NCBI RefSeq assembly: GCF_009755355.1
Contig: NZ_WQLB01000018.1
Coordinates: forward strand, 1-64,000
Direction: 5' to 3'
From: Deinococcus arboris
Lineage (GTDB): Bacteria > Deinococcota > Deinococci > Deinococcales > Deinococcaceae
Length of the DNA: 64,000 bases
Position numbers and translations under genes: made by a program. The notes under the pieces were generated by a model. It searched no databases. It worked only from the letters and a program-made list of their open reading frames with translations, and was not told the DNA's origin. Below are positions 19,374-29,112 of this stretch, in pieces; position 1 is the stretch's first letter; every line of letters starts with the position of its first letter.

Positions 19374-20450
19374 TTAGCGCGTGCGGAAGGTGAAGGTGGT
19401 CTGCGACTCGTAGACCTCACCGGGGGCGAGGCGGGTCGAGGGAAAATGGGGCTGGTTGGGCGAATTGGGGAAGTGCTGCGTTTCCAGGCAGACGGCGCCG
19501 TGCCGGGCATGCACCTGACCGCCCTTGCCAGTCACGGCGCCGTCCAGAAAATTGCCGGTATACACCTGGAGGCCTGGAGCGGTGGTGGCCACGGTCAGTT
19601 CACGGCCACTGGCCGGGTGACGCAGCACCGCCGCTGGGCGCAACGTCCCAGCCGGTCCCCGCACCACAACGTTGTGGTCGTAGCCGCCGGGCAGCTCAGC
19701 CGCATGACGCGCCATAGCTTCGCCCAGCCGCTGGCCGGCGCGGAAGTCCAGCGGCGTGTCCCCCACCGCCCGCACCTCGCCTGTTGGAATACCGCCGGCG
19801 AGGGCCGGGGTGTAGTGATCGGCGTGCAGGGTCAGGTCGTGGTCCAGCACCAGTGACTGTGGGGCGGCGCTCAGATTCCAGTAGGTGTGGTTGGTCAGAT
19901 TGACCACTGTGGCCGCGTCGGTCTCGGCGCGGTAGGTCAGGCTTAGGGTGGGGTGCGGGTCGGCAGTCAGGCTGTACGTCACCCACACGCGCAGGGTGCC
20001 GGGAAAGCCTTCTTCACCGTGCGGGCTCAGGCGAGAAAACGTCACCTGTGGGCCCTCCGGCGTCAGGACAGGCCGCGCCTGCCACAGCCGCAGGTCGAAA
20101 CCGTGTGGCCCGCCGTGCAGGGTATGGGGCCCGTCATTGAGGGGCAACTCGACCACCCGGCCGTCCAGCACAAAGCGGCCACCCGCAATCCGGTTGGCGT
20201 AGCGGCCTACCGTGGCCCCCAGGTACGGCGAGGTGTCGTGGGAAAAGTAGCCTTCGGGGCGATCGTGGCCCAGCACGACGTCGCCCAGCACGCCCTCACG
20301 GTCCGGGACCTGCACCCCCACCAGGGTGGCGCCGAAATTGGTCAGGGTGACCTGTGCGCCGCCAGGCAAGCGCAGGGTGTAGAGGCACACCTCCTGCCCA
20401 CCGGGCGCCACGCCCCAGCGGCGCGTGTCCAGTGTGCCGGCGGCGCTCAT
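19374..20450 (-). CDS. galM: Aldose 1-epimerase (mutarotase)
   Basis: 358 residues. It converts alpha and beta anomers of aldoses such as xylose or galactose, feeding the correct anomer to isomerases. LTNFGATLVGVQVPDREG, YANRIAGGRF, HTLHGGPHGFD and the catalytic-site region VNLTNHTYWNLS are all present. It is the last gene of the xylose operon, 6 bases after xylA. Here it most likely supplies alpha-D-xylose to XylA. No signal peptide is seen. Confidence 0.93.
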   Translation of the reverse strand: MSAAGTLDTRRWGVAPGGQEVCLYTLRLPGGAQVTLTNFGATLVGVQVPDREGVLGDVVLGHDRPEGYFSHDTSPYLGATVGRYANRIAGGRFVLDGRVVELPLNDGPHTLHGGPHGFDLRLWQARPVLTPEGPQVTFSRLSPHGEEGFPGTLRVWVTYSLTADPHPTLSLTYRAETDAATVVNLTNHTYWNLSAAPQSLVLDHDLTLHADHYTPALAGGIPTGEVRAVGDTPLDFRAGQRLGEAMARHAAELPGGYDHNVVVRGPAGTLRPAAVLRHPASGRELTVATTAPGLQVYTGNFLDGAVTGKGGQVHARHGAVCLETQHFPNSPNQPHFPSTRLAPGEVYESQTTFTFRTR

Positions 20451-20456
20451 CTGCGC

Positions 20457-21623
20457 CTAGCGTACACCCAGCAACAGCTCTATGGTCAGCTGGTCTAGAG
20501 CTTCCAGGCCAGGGCCCCGCGCCCCCAGCGCTGCGCGGTCAAAGGTGCGCGCCTTGAGGGCCGTCGCGTTTTCCGGGGAAAAGGTACCCGTCAGGGCACT
20601 CAGCTCCGCGTCCTCTACGCGGTAGGCCGCCACCGCTGCCTGAATCTCGGCGTCCTGGGCAAACTGCGCGGCCTTCTCTTTCAGAATCAGGTAGGTGCGC
20701 ATGCAGCCGCGCGCAAAGGCCCAGACGCCGGCCTCGTCCTCGGTGCGCAGGGCGTGGGCGTCAAAGTGCTTGGGCCCGGCGTAGCCCGTGTCCTCCAGCA
20801 GTTTCACCAGGAAAAAGGCGGCCTTGGGATTCTCGGCGCCGAAGCGCAGGTCCTGGTCAAAGCGGCCCATCTTCTGATCGTTCAGGTCAATGTGAAAGAG
20901 TTTCCCGGCGTCAATCGCCTGCGCCACGGCGTGCGGAAACGACAGCCCTGCCATCGTTTCGTGGGCAAACTCGGGGTTCAGACCGAACAGGTCTGGCTGG
21001 TCCAGCGTGGCAATAAACCCCAGGGCGCTGCCCACGGTGGGCAGGAAGATGTCGGCGCGCGGCTCGTTGGGCTTGGGCTCCAGGGCGAAGCGGTAGCCGT
21101 ATCCCTGGGCCTCGCTGTATTCGGCCAGGTAATTCAGGCTGTCCCGGAACCAGGCCAGGGCGTCCAGCAGCTTGCCCCCAGCATCGACCTCGGTGCCCTC
21201 GCGCCCGCCCCACAGCACGTAGGTCTGCGCGCCCAGCTCGGCGCCCAGGTCCATGGAGTGCATCGTCTTGTGCAGGGCGTAGGCCCGCACGCGGGCGTCG
21301 GCACTGGTAAAGGCGCCGTCCTTGAACGCTGGGTCGGAAAAGAGGTTGGTGGTGGCCATCGGCACGACCAGGCCTGTGTCTGACAGCGCCGCCTTGAAGT
21401 CCCCCACAATCGCGTCCCGCTGCGCCGCCGAGGCGTCAATAGGCACTAGATCGTTGTCGTGGAGGTTAACGCCGTAGGCGCCCAGTTCGGCCAGTTTTCG
21501 TACCAGGTAGGGGGCATTCAGGGCCGGGCGAGTGGCCTCGCCAAAGGGGTCGCGGCCGGGGTTGCCCACGGTCCAGAGGCCAAAGGTAAAGCGGTCAGCG
21601 GAGGTGGGGGTATAGCTGGGCAT
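20457..21623 (-). CDS. xylA: Xylose isomerase, short (Actinoplanes/Streptomyces-like) class
   Basis: 388 residues, the usual length of class I enzymes. XylA interconverts D-xylose and D-xylulose using two divalent metals. Visible site residues include [10 protein letters not shown] (catalytic His-Asp), [14 protein letters not shown] (metal-binding Glu, substrate Lys), HETMAGLSF and FHIDLNDQ, and [17 protein letters not shown] precedes the ATG at 21623. A much longer upstream frame is an antisense-like artefact over xylB. Gene order xylB-xylA-galM indicates a xylose-use operon. Confidence 0.96.
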   Translation of the reverse strand: MPSYTPTSADRFTFGLWTVGNPGRDPFGEATRPALNAPYLVRKLAELGAYGVNLHDNDLVPIDASAAQRDAIVGDFKAALSDTGLVVPMATTNLFSDPAFKDGAFTSADARVRAYALHKTMHSMDLGAELGAQTYVLWGGREGTEVDAGGKLLDALAWFRDSLNYLAEYSEAQGYGYRFALEPKPNEPRADIFLPTVGSALGFIATLDQPDLFGLNPEFAHETMAGLSFPHAVAQAIDAGKLFHIDLNDQKMGRFDQDLRFGAENPKAAFFLVKLLEDTGYAGPKHFDAHALRTEDEAGVWAFARGCMRTYLILKEKAAQFAQDAEIQAAVAAYRVEDAELSALTGTFSPENATALKARTFDRAALGARGPGLEALDQLTIELLLGVR

Positions 21624-21667
21624 AGGGGCTCCTGGAGAGTGCAGAGGGGTGGAGTGTGGTGGGCTGG

Positions 21668-23137
21668 TCAGGGATACAGGGCGGTCCGGGTGTGGGCGTA
21701 GGCCGCCAGGGCCTCCCCCATCTCCAGAGGGGGCACAGCCGGCAGTGCCGCTGGGCGAGTGGCGTCCAGAGCCGCGTTCAGCGTGGGGTGCAGGCCGGCG
21801 GCAGGCATCGCCAGAATGGCCGCGCCGTGGGCCGCGCCGGGGCGGGCGGCCGTGGGCTGCACCGGCAGACCCAGCGCGCCGCTGGCCAGGCCCAGCCACA
21901 GGTCGCTGCGGGCGCCGCCCCCGGTGGACAGCAGCGTGTCCAGCGGCGCCAGGTCGCACATCACGGCGTAGGCGTCGGCCAGCGCCGCCACCGAGCCTTC
22001 CAGCACTGCCCGCACCAGATGGGGCCGCCCGTGCGCCAGGCTCAGGCCCGTAAACGCCGCGCGGGCGGCCGGATTCATCAGGGGACTGCGCTCGCCCGCC
22101 AGGTAGGGCAGGAAGGTCACGCCCTCGGCGCCGGGGGGCACGGCGGCGGCTTCGTCCAGCAGCGTGGCAATCGGCACTTCTGGCGCCAGCTTGCCGTGCA
22201 GCCACTCCAGCGACCCCGCCGCCGAGAGGGTCACGCCCAGCAGGTGAAAGCCGCCATCGGCGTGGGCAAACAGGTGCACCCGGCCCTCCGGGTCGGGGGT
22301 GGGCTGGGCCAGGGGCGCAAAGACCACGCCGGACGTGCCCAGGCTCAGGCTGCCCACGCCAGGCCGCGCGGCAGTCAGGCCCAGAGCCACGCCCGCCGCG
22401 GCGTTGTCGCCGCCGCCCGCCACGACAGGCAGGCCTTCGGGTAGCCCAGTGGCGGCGGCCCAGTCGGCGCGCAGGTGGCCCACCACGTCGGTCGAGCGCC
22501 GGACCTCTGGAAACAGCGCGGCGTCCAGGCCCAGTTCGGCCAGCACGTCTGCGTCCCAGGTGCCGCGCGCCAGATTCAGGGCGCCCACGCCGCTGGCGTC
22601 GCTGGGCTCGGTGGTCGGCACGCCGGTCATGGCGTACCCCAGGTAATCCTTAGGCAGCAGCGCGCGCCGCACCTGGGCAAACACCCCGGGCTCCTCGTCG
22701 CGCAGCCACAGCAGTTTGGGCAACTGAAAGCCGGTGACGGCGCGGTTACCAGTGCGCGCCACCAGCTCGGCGCGGGGAAGACGGGCTTCTATGGCCTCCA
22801 CCTGCGTGCCGGTGCGCTGGTCGTTCCACAGCAGGGCGGGCCGCAGCACGTCGCCCGCTGCGTCCAGGGGCACCAGACCGTGCATCTGGCCGCTGAGGCC
22901 CAGGGCCAGCGGCTCGGCACCCAGCGCGCGCAGATCGTCGGCCAGCTCGCGCAGGGCAGCGCGGGTACCCGCCAGCCAGTCTTCCGGGCGCTGCTCGGTC
23001 CAGCCAGGGCGCGGGGTCAGCAGCGGGTAGGTATGGGTGCGCTCAGCGACGACCTCGCCCCCCGCCCCCAGAGCCACCACCTTGACGCCGCTGGTGCCTA
23101 GGTCGGCGCCCAAGGTCACAGCGAGCCGGGCGGCCAT
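21668..23137 (-). CDS. xylB: Xylulokinase
   Basis: 489 residues of the FGGY carbohydrate kinase family. It phosphorylates D-xylulose at O5 with ATP for the pentose phosphate pathway. [14 protein letters not shown] is the phosphate-binding loop, [12 protein letters not shown] the sugar-site motif with the catalytic Asp region, and [20 protein letters not shown] the adenosine motif. The start shares a base with the upstream repressor's stop (TAATG), so translation is coupled. xylA follows 44 bases later. Confidence 0.95.
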   Translation of the reverse strand: MAARLAVTLGADLGTSGVKVVALGAGGEVVAERTHTYPLLTPRPGWTEQRPEDWLAGTRAALRELADDLRALGAEPLALGLSGQMHGLVPLDAAGDVLRPALLWNDQRTGTQVEAIEARLPRAELVARTGNRAVTGFQLPKLLWLRDEEPGVFAQVRRALLPKDYLGYAMTGVPTTEPSDASGVGALNLARGTWDADVLAELGLDAALFPEVRRSTDVVGHLRADWAAATGLPEGLPVVAGGGDNAAAGVALGLTAARPGVGSLSLGTSGVVFAPLAQPTPDPEGRVHLFAHADGGFHLLGVTLSAAGSLEWLHGKLAPEVPIATLLDEAAAVPPGAEGVTFLPYLAGERSPLMNPAARAAFTGLSLAHGRPHLVRAVLEGSVAALADAYAVMCDLAPLDTLLSTGGGARSDLWLGLASGALGLPVQPTAARPGAAHGAAILAMPAAGLHPTLNAALDATRPAALPAVPPLEMGEALAAYAHTRTALYP

Positions 23138-24336
23138 TACGCGGCCCCCACAGCTGGGGCCGAAGCCGCAATGGCGCGCGCCAGCACCTGCGCCGCCGCG
23201 CCGCGGGCGGGCAGCAGCAAGCTGTCGGGGCGCACTTCTATCCGGACGGGCGGCGACCCTGGGCGGCGGCGGTGGGCCGCGTAGAAGTCCAGCGCGGTGT
23301 CGATCAGGGGCCCGCCCAGCCGGGTCAGGGCCCCGCCGATGACGATGTCGCTGGGGTTGAGGGTGTGGTGCAGGTTGACCAGCAGCAGCCCCAGGGCTTC
23401 GCCCGCGCGCTGCAGGGTGACGCCCACCGCCGCCTCGCGCAGCCGGGGGGCCAGCGCCACGTCCAAGGCTTCTTGCACGTTCAAGCCCAGCGCCGCGCGA
23501 ATGGCCCAGCCGCCCAGCAGGGTTTCCACACAGCCCCGGTTACCGCAGTGGCAGTACAGGCCGCCCGGCTGCGCCACCGTGTGCCCCAATTCGCCAGCCA
23601 GCCCGTGCGCGCCGCGCAGCACGTCGGGGCTGCCGCCCAAACGGCCGATCAGGCCCGCGCCGACCCCGCTGCCCAGGCTGATGTATGCCAGCAGTTCGGG
23701 TTCGGGCCCCGCGCGCAGATAGCTTTCGCCAAAGGCCGCCGCGTTGGCCTCGTTGTCCAAGGTGCAGCCGGCCGGCAGCGGGGGCAGATGCGGCTCCAAC
23801 AGGTCCAGAAACGGCACGTCTTCCCAGCCCAGGTTGGGGGCGTACAGCAGGCGCTCGCCGCTGGGGTCCACTGGCCCGGGCAGCGCCACCCCCAGCCCCA
23901 GCGGCAGGCGGCCCTGGACGGCGGGGTCGGCCCGTAGTGTGGTCAGCAGCTCGGCCAGGGTCTCTACGGCCTGCTGCGCCGTGCTGGTGGGCACCTGATG
24001 CTGCGCCGAGGCCAGAATATCGCCCGAGAGGGTGCAGGCCACCGCCCGCACCCCCAGTACGCCCACCTCGGCTCCCAGCAGCACCGGCCCGCTGTCGTTC
24101 AGGCGCAACTGGCGCCCAGGGCGGCCCACCAGCCCCTGTTGCAGGTCGCCTTCGTGCAGCCAGCCTTCAGCGAGCAGCTGGCCCACCAGGCTGCCCACCG
24201 TCACCTTGGTCAGGCCGGTGCGCAGCGCGAGGTCGGCGCGGCTCAGGCCTGGGGTGCGCCGCAACAGATTCAAGATGGCCGAACGGTTTAAGTGTTTGAG
24301 GTACGGCTGATCGCCGCCCGTGGGCATCACGGACAT
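23137..24336 (-). CDS. ROK-family repressor of the xylose operon (XylR-like)
   Basis: 399 residues. An N-terminal winged HTH (about 12-75: [39 protein letters not shown]) is followed by a ROK sugar-kinase-like domain. It contains the metal motif [10 protein letters not shown] and [15 protein letters not shown]. XylR proteins of this type release DNA when xylose or glucose-like ligands bind. Being the first gene of the xylB-xylA-galM operon points to autoregulation. GGAGG lies 6 bases before the ATG. The upstream region has GAGTTAACC repeats but no clear dyad that I can assign. Confidence 0.88.
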   Translation of the reverse strand: MSVMPTGGDQPYLKHLNRSAILNLLRRTPGLSRADLALRTGLTKVTVGSLVGQLLAEGWLHEGDLQQGLVGRPGRQLRLNDSGPVLLGAEVGVLGVRAVACTLSGDILASAQHQVPTSTAQQAVETLAELLTTLRADPAVQGRLPLGLGVALPGPVDPSGERLLYAPNLGWEDVPFLDLLEPHLPPLPAGCTLDNEANAAAFGESYLRAGPEPELLAYISLGSGVGAGLIGRLGGSPDVLRGAHGLAGELGHTVAQPGGLYCHCGNRGCVETLLGGWAIRAALGLNVQEALDVALAPRLREAAVGVTLQRAGEALGLLLVNLHHTLNPSDIVIGGALTRLGGPLIDTALDFYAAHRRRPGSPPVRIEVRPDSLLLPARGAAAQVLARAIAASAPAVGAA

Positions 24337-24772
24337 AAAGCCTCCAGTGGGCTCGAAAGTAAAAAGAGTTAACCAACAGGAGAGTAAAGGGCTGGTGAAT
24401 GCCCGTCAAGAGGGAGAAGCAAAAGGAGAATGACCATTCCTGGTCTCGGAGCAATTGAGCCGTGCTGCTAGCGCTTGAGTTCGGAGAACACCGCTTGCAA
24501 CCTCCGAGCATTTCTGCCCCTTGCCCGCCGACTCACAAATAAGGTCTCTTTGCACTTTTGTATTTTCGATCTACGAACAGCTTTTAACCACAGAGCGAGC
24601 TACAGGTCAAAAACACTGTTTCGGAGGCAAAATCCGCCCTTTTCACCCTAGTTTCCACTCACCTGCCGTCTTGAATCAGCTTGACAGCGCTTTCAGATAG
24701 GTTTACGCTTCAGGCACCTTAAAGACCCATGAAGTGCAGGCGACTGTGGCCTGCAACTGAAGGAGCAGCCCT
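24337..24772. other. Divergent regulatory region between ROK and LacI genes
   Basis: No gene is seen in these 436 bases, which are more AT-rich than their surroundings. The left part (24355-24400) has AGTAAAAAGAGTTAACC and GAGAGTAAAG, possible binding or promoter parts for the ROK operon. The right end carries the lacI-type promoter and operator annotated separately. The middle (about 24480-24640) shows nothing I can assign. Confidence 0.6.
24681..24709 (+). promoter_or_regulatory. Promoter with overlapping LacI-type operator
   Basis: TTGACA (24681-24686) and TACGCT (24704-24709) are 17 bases apart, a near-ideal housekeeping promoter. TGACAGCGCTTTCA (24682-24695) overlaps the -35 box and differs from the perfect palindrome at 25892 by one base. 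A repressor bound here would block RNA polymerase. It lies about 64 bases before the LacI-family gene, so autoregulation is likely. Confidence 0.8.
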
Positions 24773-25807
24773 GTGTCTATGCTCGAACCTGTCACCCTGG
24801 CGCATGTGGCGCGTGAAGCGGGCGTTTCGCCCAGCACCGTCTCGCGCATTCTGAACGGCACGGCCAACGTGACGCCAGAAAAACGGGTGCGGGTTGAAGC
24901 CGTGATTGCCCGCCTGAACTTCCGGCCCAATCCGCAGGCCCAGGCGCTGGCCGGCGGGCGCAGCCTGAGCATCGGCGTGATTACCCCCAGCCTGCACTCC
25001 ACCTTTTACGGCGAAGCCCTGGCGGGCATCGAGGCGGCGCTGGACGACACGCCTTACCACCCACTGGTGATCAGCGGCCAGTGGCGCACCGAGCGCGAGC
25101 AAGAGGCGCTGGACGTGCTCCTGGCCCGCCGGGTGGACGCCGTGATTCTGCTGGGCGGCATTCTGGACGACGAAATCCTGCAGCATGTGGCCCGCCGCGT
25201 GCCGCTGATTGCTGTGGGCCGCGAGGTGCGGGGCCTGTCCGAGTGCTGCATCGTGCTGGACAACGCGGCGGGCATGCGGCTGGTGGCGAAGCACCTGCTC
25301 TCGCTGGGCCACCGTCAGTTCGCCTACATCAGCGGCGCCGAGCGCCAGAGTGACGCCCTGGAGCGCCGCCACGCCTTCCTGGGCACGCTGCAGGCGGCGG
25401 GCCTGACGGTCCCAGACGGCCTGATTCAGGTGGGCAACTACACCGAAGACGGCGGGCGACTGGCCGCCCAGCGCTTGCTGGACACCGGGCTGCCCTTTAC
25501 CGCCCTGGCCTGCGCCAACGACCAGATGGCCCTGGGCGCCCGCCTGACCCTGTACCGCGCGGGTCTCCGGGTCCCCGAGGACGTGTCACTGACCGGCTTT
25601 GACGACGTGGTGACCTCCAGCCTCATGACTCCGCCCCTAACCACCGTGCGCCAGGCCATTTACGACATTGGGACAGTGGCCGCCCGCGAGGCGCTGAATC
25701 TGCTCGCCGGTCAGCCGGTGAACCGTCAACTCTTTACCCCCGAACTGGTGGTGCGTGACTCGACCGCGCCGTCACCGTCCCCATCTCCGGCGGAGGCCCA
25801 GGCATGA
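24773..25807 (+). CDS. LacI-family repressor of the oligosaccharide locus
   Basis: 344 residues. The N-terminal HTH TLAHVAREAGVSPSTVSRILNG and hinge FRPNPQAQALAGG are followed by a periplasmic-binding-protein-like effector domain (LSIGVITPSLHSTFYGEAL, CANDQMALGARLTLYRAG, VSLTGFDDV). It starts the locus that encodes a sugar ABC transporter and four glycoside hydrolases. Operator-like sequences lie in its own promoter and just before the binding-protein gene. The inducer is probably a xylo- or related oligosaccharide (inference). Confidence 0.92.
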   Translation: MSMLEPVTLAHVAREAGVSPSTVSRILNGTANVTPEKRVRVEAVIARLNFRPNPQAQALAGGRSLSIGVITPSLHSTFYGEALAGIEAALDDTPYHPLVISGQWRTEREQEALDVLLARRVDAVILLGGILDDEILQHVARRVPLIAVGREVRGLSECCIVLDNAAGMRLVAKHLLSLGHRQFAYISGAERQSDALERRHAFLGTLQAAGLTVPDGLIQVGNYTEDGGRLAAQRLLDTGLPFTALACANDQMALGARLTLYRAGLRVPEDVSLTGFDDVVTSSLMTPPLTTVRQAIYDIGTVAAREALNLLAGQPVNRQLFTPELVVRDSTAPSPSPSPAEAQA

Positions 25808-25891
25808 CCGGCCCCGCTGGTTAGTCCTGCTTTCCGCTGGCGGCGCCCTTGCCTTTTCATCTTGCCCTTCCGCCTAAACCTGCCCCTCATT

Positions 25892-25905
25892 TGAAAGCGC
25901 TTTCA
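25892..25905 (+). promoter_or_regulatory. Perfect LacI/CcpA-type operator palindrome
   Basis: TGAAAGCGCTTTCA is a perfect 14-base palindrome of the type bound by LacI-family regulators. It lies 18 bases before the start of the sugar-binding protein gene, with GGAGG between them. It is nearly identical to the site over the repressor's own promoter. Confidence 0.85.
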
Positions 25906-25923
25906 CGACCCCGGAGGTCACCC

Positions 25924-27171
25924 ATGAAAAAAGCCCTTGTGTCCGCTCTCGCCGCCGCCCTGCTGCTGGGTCAGGCCAATGCCCAGGAAAAAGTCACGCT
26001 GACGGTGGCCGCCTTCCCCAGCCTGGACAGCGCCATCAAGGCGATTATTCCGGCGTGGACGAAGCTGCACCCCAACGTCACCATTAAGCTGCAGGCGCAG
26101 GAATTCGCCGACCACCACAACGCCATGACCACCGCGCTGGCCACCGGCCAGGGGCTGCCCGATGTGATGGCGCTGGAAATCGGCTACGTGGGCAAGTTCG
26201 CGGAAGGCCAGGGCCTGGAGGACCTGAACAAGGCGCCCTACAGCGCGGTGGCCTCCAAGAAGCTGTTCACGCCTTTCACCATTGCGCAGGCCACCAGCGC
26301 CGATGGCCGCTTTATCGCCATGCCGACCGACATCGGCCCCGGCACCTTCTTCTTCCGCAAGGACGTGCTGGACAAGGCTGGCGTCAACCCCGTGAACATG
26401 CAGCGCTCGTGGGAGTCATACATCGCGTCCGGCAAGACCATCAAGGCCAAGACCGGCGCCTACCTGGTGAACACCGCCGCCTCGGTCTACAACGTGATTA
26501 TCCGCACCAACCTCAAGAGCGGCGAGGGCATCTACTTCGACAAGAACAACAACCTGCTCGTCGGCCCTGACAACGCCCGTTTCGTGCGCGCCATGACCCT
26601 GAGCAAGCAGGTGCGCGACGCCGGCCTGGACGCCAAGATCGGCGAGTGGAGCAACGAGTGGTACGACGCCTTTAAGAAGGGCACCGTGGCCACGCAGTTC
26701 AGCGGCGCCTGGCTGCAGGGCGCGCTGCAAAACTGGATGGCGCCGGACACCAAGGGCCTGTGGCGCGTGCAGAACCTGCCCGAGCGCGGCTTTGCCTCGT
26801 GGGGCGGCTCGTTCTACGCCATTCCCAGCAAGGCCAAGAACAAGACCTGGGCCTGGGAATTTATCAAGTTCATGACCCTGAACCAGCAGTCGCAGATCAC
26901 GGCCTTCCGTGACAACGGCGCTTTCCCCGCACTGCTGGCCGCGCAAAAGGACAAGGCCTTTAGCGAGCCCGTGGACTTCCTGGGCGGCCAGAAGGCCCGC
27001 GTGATCTGGCGCGACGCCGCCGCCAAGACCCAGCCGATTGACGTGAACAAGTACGACAGTGTGGCCGACCAGATCATGCAGACCGAGCTGACCAACGTGC
27101 TGGAGCAGGGCAAGGACATCAAGCAGGCCCTGGCCGACGCCCGCGTGCAGATTCTGCGCCGCGCCCGCTAA
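25924..27171 (+). CDS. Sugar ABC transporter substrate-binding protein (CUT1 type)
   Basis: 415 residues with a signal peptide cut after ANA. There is no lipobox cysteine, so it is probably a free or envelope-associated binding protein. KVTLTVAAFPSLDSAIKAIIPAWTKLHPNVTIKL and the later IAMPTDIGPGTFFFRKDVLDKAGV are typical of family 1 oligosaccharide-binding proteins. GGAGGTCACCC precedes the ATG. It is followed by a GC hairpin, two permease genes and hydrolases for hemicellulose, so the ligand is likely a xylo-, cello- or mixed oligosaccharide. Confidence 0.92.
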   Translation: MKKALVSALAAALLLGQANAQEKVTLTVAAFPSLDSAIKAIIPAWTKLHPNVTIKLQAQEFADHHNAMTTALATGQGLPDVMALEIGYVGKFAEGQGLEDLNKAPYSAVASKKLFTPFTIAQATSADGRFIAMPTDIGPGTFFFRKDVLDKAGVNPVNMQRSWESYIASGKTIKAKTGAYLVNTAASVYNVIIRTNLKSGEGIYFDKNNNLLVGPDNARFVRAMTLSKQVRDAGLDAKIGEWSNEWYDAFKKGTVATQFSGAWLQGALQNWMAPDTKGLWRVQNLPERGFASWGGSFYAIPSKAKNKTWAWEFIKFMTLNQQSQITAFRDNGAFPALLAAQKDKAFSEPVDFLGGQKARVIWRDAAAKTQPIDVNKYDSVADQIMQTELTNVLEQGKDIKQALADARVQILRRAR

Positions 27172-27223
27172 GCCGCGCCAGGCCGCACCGCCCCTGACCC
27201 GGCGGAGTGCAGGAACACGTCAA

Positions 27224-27250
27224 GGTGGGGGCGCTGGTCTGGCCCCCACC
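27224..27250 (+). terminator. Intercistronic hairpin after the binding-protein gene
   Basis: GGTGGGGGC (27224-27232) pairs perfectly with GCCCCCACC (27242-27250), followed by CCTGTTAT. It lies between the binding-protein gene and the first permease gene and could reduce or protect transcripts to give excess binding protein. Confidence 0.7.
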
Positions 27251-27272
27251 CCTGTTATCAAAGGAATGCCCC

Positions 27273-28217
27273 ATGTCATACCGTGCCCCGCTGGCCCGCC
27301 CTGCGGAACGTCGGCGCTGGAGTTACACCCGCTTTCAGCAGCGCCTCGCGCCCTACGTCTTTACCAGCCCCTTTTTCATCCTGTTCGCCATTTTCGGCCT
27401 GTTTCCGCTGCTGTTCAGCCTGTTTCTGGCCTTTCACCTGTGGAATCCGTTAGACGGGCTGGGGAACTGGAAGTTCGTGGGCTTCGAGAACTTTCAGCTC
27501 GCGCTGGACGCCCGCGACCAGTTCTGGGTGGCCCTGAAACACACGGTCTGGATTGGCCTGCTGTCCGGCGTGCCGCAGCATCTGGTGGCGCTGCCCCTGG
27601 CCTTCGTGATTCACCAGTTTCTGCGCCGCTGGCAGGGGGCCATCAGCACCGTCTTGTTTCTGCCGTACATCACCAGCGCGGTGGCCATCACCATCGTGTT
27701 CGGCATGCTGTACAGCGAGCGCCTGGGCCTGCTGAACTACGTGCTGGGCCTGGTGGGCCTGGACCCGGTGCGCTGGCTGGCACAGCCGGAACTGGTGCCG
27801 TATTCGGTGGCGACGGTGGTGTTCTGGCGTTACGTGGGCTGGAACGTCATTCTGTATCTCTCGGGGCTACAGGCCATCAGCGAGGATGTCTACGAGGCCG
27901 CCACGGTGGACGGTGCCAGCGCGTGGCAGAAATTCCGGTTCATTACCCTGCCGCTGCTACGCCCCATGATGTTCTACGCCTTCACGCTGACCATCGTGGG
28001 CAACATGCAGCTGTTCGAAGAACCGTTCATTCTGACCGGCCAGGGTGGCGGCAGCGGCGGCGCGGCCCTGACGAGCGCCATGCACATCTTCAACACCGGC
28101 TTCCGCGACCTGGACATGGGCTACGCCTCGGCCATGAGCTGGCTGCTGTTCCTGGCGATTTTCGTGCTGAGCATGGTCAACAACTACCTCTTCTCGCGTG
28201 ACGGAGGCCGCTCGTGA
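27273..28217 (+). CDS. Sugar ABC transporter permease 1 (MalF-like)
   Basis: 314 residues with about six membrane segments (first near 28-52). The cytoplasmic EAA loop EAATVDGASAWQKFRFITLPLLRP, which docks to the ATPase, is intact. AAGGAAT precedes the ATG at 27273. An in-frame longer reading is unlikely because it would include the hairpin. The stop overlaps the next permease start (GTGA). Confidence 0.92.
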   Translation: MSYRAPLARPAERRRWSYTRFQQRLAPYVFTSPFFILFAIFGLFPLLFSLFLAFHLWNPLDGLGNWKFVGFENFQLALDARDQFWVALKHTVWIGLLSGVPQHLVALPLAFVIHQFLRRWQGAISTVLFLPYITSAVAITIVFGMLYSERLGLLNYVLGLVGLDPVRWLAQPELVPYSVATVVFWRYVGWNVILYLSGLQAISEDVYEAATVDGASAWQKFRFITLPLLRPMMFYAFTLTIVGNMQLFEEPFILTGQGGGSGGAALTSAMHIFNTGFRDLDMGYASAMSWLLFLAIFVLSMVNNYLFSRDGGRS

Positions 28218-29110
28218 CCACGCAACCCCTGAAAACAGCCGTTCCCGCCCCGCGCCGCCCCCGCCTGCGGCTGCCAGTGGGCCGCGCCGGGCTGTGGCTG
28301 CTGGTGGGCCTGGCCTGCTTCCTGTCGGTCATTCCCTTTTACCTGATGTTCGTCTGGGCGACCCTGCCCAGCGCCGAGGTGTTCTCGGTGCCGCCCAAGT
28401 TCTGGTTCAGCGACCAGTTGGTGGGCAACTTCCAGAAGATGATGGACGCGACCGGCGGGCTGGCGCTGCGCCATTTCTGGAACAGCCTGTACATCGCCAT
28501 CATGTCCACCCTCACCACGCTGTTTTTCTGTTCTCTGGCGGGCTTTGCCTTTGCCATGTACGACTTCCGGGGCAAGCGGTTTCTGTTCGGCTTCATCCTG
28601 CTGACCATGCTGATTCCGCCGCTGGTCATGGACATTCCCAGCTTTCTGGTGATGAACAACTTCCTGCAGTGGGTGGGCGAACCGCGCGCGCTGTGGGTGC
28701 CGGGTATGGCCAACGCCTTCGGCATTTTCCTGATGCGTCAGTACATCGGTTCAGCCCTGCCCCGGCAACTGGTCGAGGCCGCGCGTATCGACGGCGCCAC
28801 CGAATTCGGCATCTACTGGCGGGTCGTCTTGCCGCTCATCCGGCCCATCCTGGCCACCCTGGGCGTGGTGACGTTCGTGGGCTCGTGGAACAACTTCAAA
28901 GGCGCGCTGATTATGAAGCTCAGCGACGGGCCCATCATGACCCTGCCGCTGTCGCTGCGCAAAATCACGGGCGGCGCGACCAACATCAACGTGGACTGGG
29001 GCGCCAATCTGATGATGGTGGTGCTGACGGTGCTGCCGCTGCTGATTCTGTTTCTGCTGGCCAGCCGTCAGGTGATCAGCGGCCTGACGAGCGGCGCGGT
29101 GAAGGACTGA
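28214..29110 (+). CDS. Sugar ABC transporter permease 2 (MalG-like)
   Basis: 298 residues from a GTG start that overlaps the previous stop by 4 bases. Six membrane segments are seen (first at about 27-50). The EAA loop reads VEAARIDGATEFGIYWRVVLPLIRPIL, written here across the usual EAA---G pattern. It pairs with the upstream permease. No ATPase gene is present in this operon, so a shared MsmX/MalK-type ATPase encoded elsewhere is expected. Confidence 0.92.
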   Translation: MTTQPLKTAVPAPRRPRLRLPVGRAGLWLLVGLACFLSVIPFYLMFVWATLPSAEVFSVPPKFWFSDQLVGNFQKMMDATGGLALRHFWNSLYIAIMSTLTTLFFCSLAGFAFAMYDFRGKRFLFGFILLTMLIPPLVMDIPSFLVMNNFLQWVGEPRALWVPGMANAFGIFLMRQYIGSALPRQLVEAARIDGATEFGIYWRVVLPLIRPILATLGVVTFVGSWNNFKGALIMKLSDGPIMTLPLSLRKITGGATNINVDWGANLMMVVLTVLPLLILFLLASRQVISGLTSGAVKD

Positions 29111-29112
29111 GG

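Noticed and set aside
24337..24772. Possible small gene in the AT-richer ROK-LacI spacer
   Set aside because: No frame has both a start signal and coding character. The region is better explained as divergent control DNA.
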